Source of the DNA: Rhodamnia argentea
Taxonomy: Eukaryota > Streptophyta > Magnoliopsida > Myrtales > Myrtaceae
Length of the DNA: 64,000 nucleotides
Assembly (NCBI RefSeq): GCF_020921035.1
Contig: NC_063151.1
Coordinates: 6,634,001 to 6,698,000 of the forward strand
Reading direction: 5' to 3'
In this document: positions 60,701-64,000 of the stretch, one piece after another
Layout of the letters: each line of letters begins with the position of its first letter
Numbering within the stretch: the stretch's first letter is position 1
Notes under the pieces: generated by a model
Told to the model about the DNA's origin: nothing
Database searches by the model: none
Seen by the model: the letters and a program-made list of their open reading frames with translations, nothing else
Position numbers and translations under genes: made by a program

Positions 60701-61793
60701 TGACTTTGGTTTTTGAGTAAGTTCATCTTCTGACAATATTGCATAGTCAGTGTAAGTACCCCTAACAGCAGTAGGATGCAATGCACCAAAAACTTCTTGG
60801 CCTAGAGTGAAAGACCGAACTGAAGCTCCAACTGCTGCTACCTCTCCACTGATATCACGACCCAAAATGAGAGGTAGAAGTGGTTCAAATATTGAGCGAC
60901 CGTAACCAGAACGCATCTGCAATCAAAATGAGTTATGAATGTAACACAACAACTGTGCACCGTGGAAAAAATTCCAAAACAAATCGAGACTCAAGTCACT
61001 GAACAATACATGGTACAACCAATTTAACAGCTAACATGCTAAGCAACCATGCCTTTTCACGCATACCGATGAAGCGGTTTGCAAGAGAACACCCATCATA
61101 TCAAACTAATTAAATTATGTGCCTTTCCAAGGAAACATCAATCGTATCGAACAAGTTAATTATGTACCTTGCACTACTAAGTAAAGTATCAAACCAAAGC
61201 TCATCGTCTAACTGACCTCAATCCATGCCGAACAAAATTCCGCATGCAGTAGCAATACACTACACCATCCTATCCAGCATTACCAATCACAACATTCAAT
61301 ACTGGCTGCAACCCGAGAAAGCTAAGCATTTCAAGTTCACTTCTGTTTCAAGGCAGATTCAGCAACTAAGTCCTAGTTTGAATTTGCACAAGAGTTCGCC
61401 GAACAGCTAAAGAAAAAGCGATGTTCAATTGTATCACATAACCTCTTGACGACCAAAAAAAAAAAGTAACCAAATGATAGTAAAACCGAACTTTAATCGA
61501 GAGAAAGCAGCTCAGTAACTCACCCTAGTATCGAGCGGATTGATGGACACAGCGCGAGCGCGAACGAGGACCTCATTCTGCTTAAGATCAGGGACCTCGA
61601 CATTGTCGCGGAGCTCCAACACCTCCGGCCCGCCGAACCGCGGCAACAACACCGCTCTGCAACTGGTGGTGATGGGCCTAGAAGGCGGACGAGGAAGCGA
61701 TCCTTCGCCGACGCATTTGCAATGGAGGATTCCGTCTGCTAGAGCGGTGATCCTACGGTTGTTCTTAACTCTGCGAGACTGCAAGAATCTCAT
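57730..61793 (-). CDS. RTN4IP1-like NADPH quinone oxidoreductase
   Basis: Seven exons on the minus strand: 61793-61524, 60916-60689, 60542-60469, 59940-59781, 59447-59328, 59251-59143, 57911-57730. All are GT-AG and in phase, giving 380 residues. It is a medium-chain dehydrogenase/reductase of the quinone oxidoreductase type (GroES-like domain then Rossmann domain). Motifs: RFGGPEVLELRDNV, SINPLDTRMRSGYG, LGRDISGEVAAVG, the dinucleotide loop VIGGGGAVGFAA (about 196-207), and AGAEQAVDYTTE. No structural or catalytic zinc cysteines are seen, as expected for this branch. It corresponds to At3g15090; human RTN4IP1 is a mitochondrial NADPH oxidoreductase linked to ubiquinone synthesis. The first ~45 residues are Arg-rich, fitting an organelle presequence. 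A broken duplicate lies 3 kb away at 52843-55180. Confidence 0.9.
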
Positions 61794-62733
61794 GGCGTGT
61801 TCCTCAATCGATTGAGGGAGTCGGAGAGCATGAAAATGAGGAAGGAGGCGATGGTGGCTGCGAACTTCGAAAGGCGGTTCATACCATCCGGGTCGGGACC
61901 CGAAACGGTCCGTTGAGCCTTTTTGTGGGGAATTGTTGCAGTACGTGGACAGCTCCGCGTCCGCATTGCGACGACGGCGAGTTAACTCAGAAAATTTTCC
62001 CCTCGCACCAAAGTTAAACCTCGTTTTTTTCTTTTTTCTTTTTTGTTCTGATCGGGAAGTTAAGCCTTGTTAAAGAGTAATTTAGGCTGCATATAATAAC
62101 CATTATGTTCCGAAAAATTGATTCTGATTAAAATGACTTTTTTTTATTTTGTTCCTGAATGAGTTTTAAAGAATCAGAACGCATTTAATAGACTAAGTAC
62201 ACATAACAACATTTTAGGGTTAGGATATAAAAAAAACCTAGGGCTAGCCACCGGTCTGTGTCAGCCCAGCACACGTGGGCCAGGTTAAATAGTGGGTTTG
62301 TGGCCAGCGGGCCCGGCGAATTCGTAAGCTAAAAATCCAATAGTTTGCAAGAACCGACCTAGAATTCTCAACGTCATTAGTCCGACCCTTTGTAGAAACT
62401 ATCCGTAATATTACGAACTTACAAAATGAATCTATTTATATAATGAAAAGCAAAGTTCGGCGTTCTCTGATTCTTTCTACCATGGCTCGTGACCCTTCTG
62501 ACGCCACTTGCATATGACTGCCAAAGATCTAGAAGTAATTATCTGGGAACATGATTAGCACCAGATGTACAAATTCTTGTCAACATAGAGATCGACCACG
62601 ATCGACAAGCTGAAGGCCACCGGCAGAATGATCACTAGCTTACCAAAGAGTTCCAAGAGTATTGCTGCTATCCACAGAAAAGAAAGGACAAAAAGAAAAG
62701 GAAAAGCTTCTTTCGTGGGCGATGACAAAAGAC
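61794..62733. other. Spacer between the oxidoreductase and SHH2-like genes
   Basis: This holds the 5' flank of the oxidoreductase gene and the 3' flank of the SHH2-like gene, both on the minus strand. The part at 62457-62540 is duplicated upstream of the pseudogene (55090-55170). No additional gene is visible. Confidence 0.5.
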
Positions 62734-64000
62734 CTATTTTAGTTCCGGCTCTTGGTCAGCAGAGCCAGCAGGAGTGGCGCTGCTAACCGCAGCAGCACTG
62801 GGAGGAATGTTAGGACTTCCGGTCTGGATTATGCTGCCTGCTTCAGGAGTAGCTTTTCTTTCCACGTTGGCGGCTCCGGTAACTGATGGCACGCTTTCGC
62901 ATGAAACAGGGGTCATGGGAGATGCGCATGTCACTTGCTGCTTTTGCGGCATTTCAGCAGAACTGACAGTTCGAGGGGTCAAACCAGTTGATGAGTCTAT
63001 GCCAGTTTTTGGCTGGTCTGCAGAGGCCGAATCAGTCGCATGCAGCTGCTGCAGCCTGTAGTCAGTTTCAGGCCGCCGGCACACCTTTCTTAAAGGCACG
63101 ATTTCCTGATATATAGGACAAAGTAAGTTGTCAGAAACACGAAAGATCTCCTTCTCAGTCCCTCTCAACTATTACTGTATACTGAATCATCAAGTAACAC
63201 ATGATTGACAACATAAGTCCATACTCTCGAGCAATTTATTACGATTAAAAACTTACCTCAGAGCCATCAGTGTCTAAATAGGTCTTGTCATAGTTAACTT
63301 ATTCCAGAAGAGTGGAAACAAAAACATCATAGACATTTATGTTTCTCATGGACGTACACTGTTAAGCTGTCACAATCTCTTGATGAGCAGCCTAAAGTAT
63401 ATACACGATGGTATGGTTCAAATCTCATGGTTGAAGACTAACAAGATGACCTTTCTTTTGTTACTATAAGATGCAAATTTATTCATAGGGAAAACTGTTT
63501 ATTTCAATCAGAAATATACAATAAGAGGTAAAATAAACCGACAGGACAACAGTTCCAATGACAATCAATGAGGGTGGTTATTTTTCTATCCTAGAAACAA
63601 CTAGAGACAAATTATAAATCCATGGTTGTCTAAGCAGAATTTCATTGAGGAAAATAAAGCATCATTGCATAATCTTTTTTTTGCCACTTGGCTGAAATAG
63701 ACTCTTACCTCTGATTCATCATGGTCATAACGCACCAAAAATCGACATCGACAACCTCTTACGTCATGCCTTCGTCTTTGCGCATCAAGGACATGAGCAT
63801 CAAAGTACAGTGCCTGATCTTTACCTTCCTGAAACATCAATCAAAAGTTTCCAGGACATTTATTAACAACCAAATTCTTTTGTCCTTCAAAAACAAGCAA
63901 TACAACAAACAGAGCGTTTATTGAGATACCTGAAAACAGAGTATGAGATCTCCCGGAAGTACAGCAACACATTCCGATGATTCACAAGGGAGAGAGCGCA
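62734..64000 (-). CDS. SHH2: SAWADEE-domain protein, SHH2-like (3' part)
   Basis: Only the 3' end lies in the window. Minus-strand exons: 64000-63930 (cut by the window edge), 63828-63709 and 63105-62734, joined in phase. They read [54 protein letters not shown] and [20 protein letters not shown]. This is the second half of the SAWADEE domain, a tandem Tudor-like fold with a zinc site (the CRC and VCRRP region) that reads H3K9 methylation in SHH1 and recruits Pol IV for RNA-directed DNA methylation. The HDVRGCRC wording and longer tail resemble SHH2 (At3g18380) more than SHH1, but the homeodomain that would confirm it is outside the window. The last ~100 residues are Ser/Thr/Pro-rich and disordered. 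Confidence 0.82.

Noticed and set aside
1-64000. CRISPR arrays, operons, phage or bacterial islands, tRNA genes
   Set aside because: No regularly spaced repeats of that kind, no ribosome-binding-site-led gene clusters and no tRNA box A/B pair with a foldable cloverleaf were seen; gene structure is eukaryotic throughout.

Overview
The window is nuclear DNA of a flowering plant. Genes have GT-AG introns, spacers are AT-rich and full of decayed transposons, and the proteins are all of land-plant type. It reads as a woody rosid, and the repeat style makes me think of Myrtaceae, but the genus is a guess. No bacterial, organellar or viral operon is present and I found no tRNA or rRNA gene. All gene models are hand-spliced from reading frames and splice sites.

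Layout. 1.7-3.9 kb (+): a fold-type IV PLP enzyme of the D-amino-acid aminotransferase / aminodeoxychorismate lyase group. 6.5-8.9 kb (+): a small OB-fold nucleic-acid-binding protein. 11.4-12.0 kb (+): an intronless HD-Zip I transcription factor. 12-20.8 kb: a repeat-rich gap with foldback elements (one split by a 3.7-kb LTR-like insertion). 20.9-23.9 kb (+): SUMO ligase MMS21/HPY2. 25.5-28.6 kb (+): an Eri1-like organellar exoribonuclease. 31.5-39.8 kb (+): a 2011-residue ePHD + AAA ATPase related to Arabidopsis BRP1. 40.8-42.3 kb (+): a three-span plastid-type membrane protein. 46.1-48.4 kb (-): an intronless 760-residue protamine-P1-like protein. 52.8-55.2 kb (-): a decayed duplicate of the next gene. 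57.7-61.8 kb (-): an intact RTN4IP1-like quinone oxidoreductase. 62.7-64.0 kb (-): the 3' end of a SAWADEE-domain gene (SHH2-like), cut by the window edge.

How the genes relate. From memory, the MMS21, Eri1-like, BRP1-like, membrane-protein and oxidoreductase genes match At3g15150, At3g15140, At3g15120, At3g15110 and At3g15090 in the same order, so 21-62 kb looks like a conserved ancestral block. Several products act on chromatin or genome upkeep (MMS21, BRP1-like, SHH2-like, OB-fold protein), but they are separate transcription units and I see no operon-like or co-regulated cluster.

The most notable signals are: a nearly perfect 4 x 150-bp in-frame repeat in the BRP1-like gene; a cluster of tiny poly(A)-only insertions flanked by target-site duplications; a mosaic tandem pseudogene; foldback elements whose arms are built from ~30-bp units and whose cores are GC-rich; and several transposons with readable target-site duplications (8-bp hAT, TAA Harbinger-type, 7-bp and 10-bp others).
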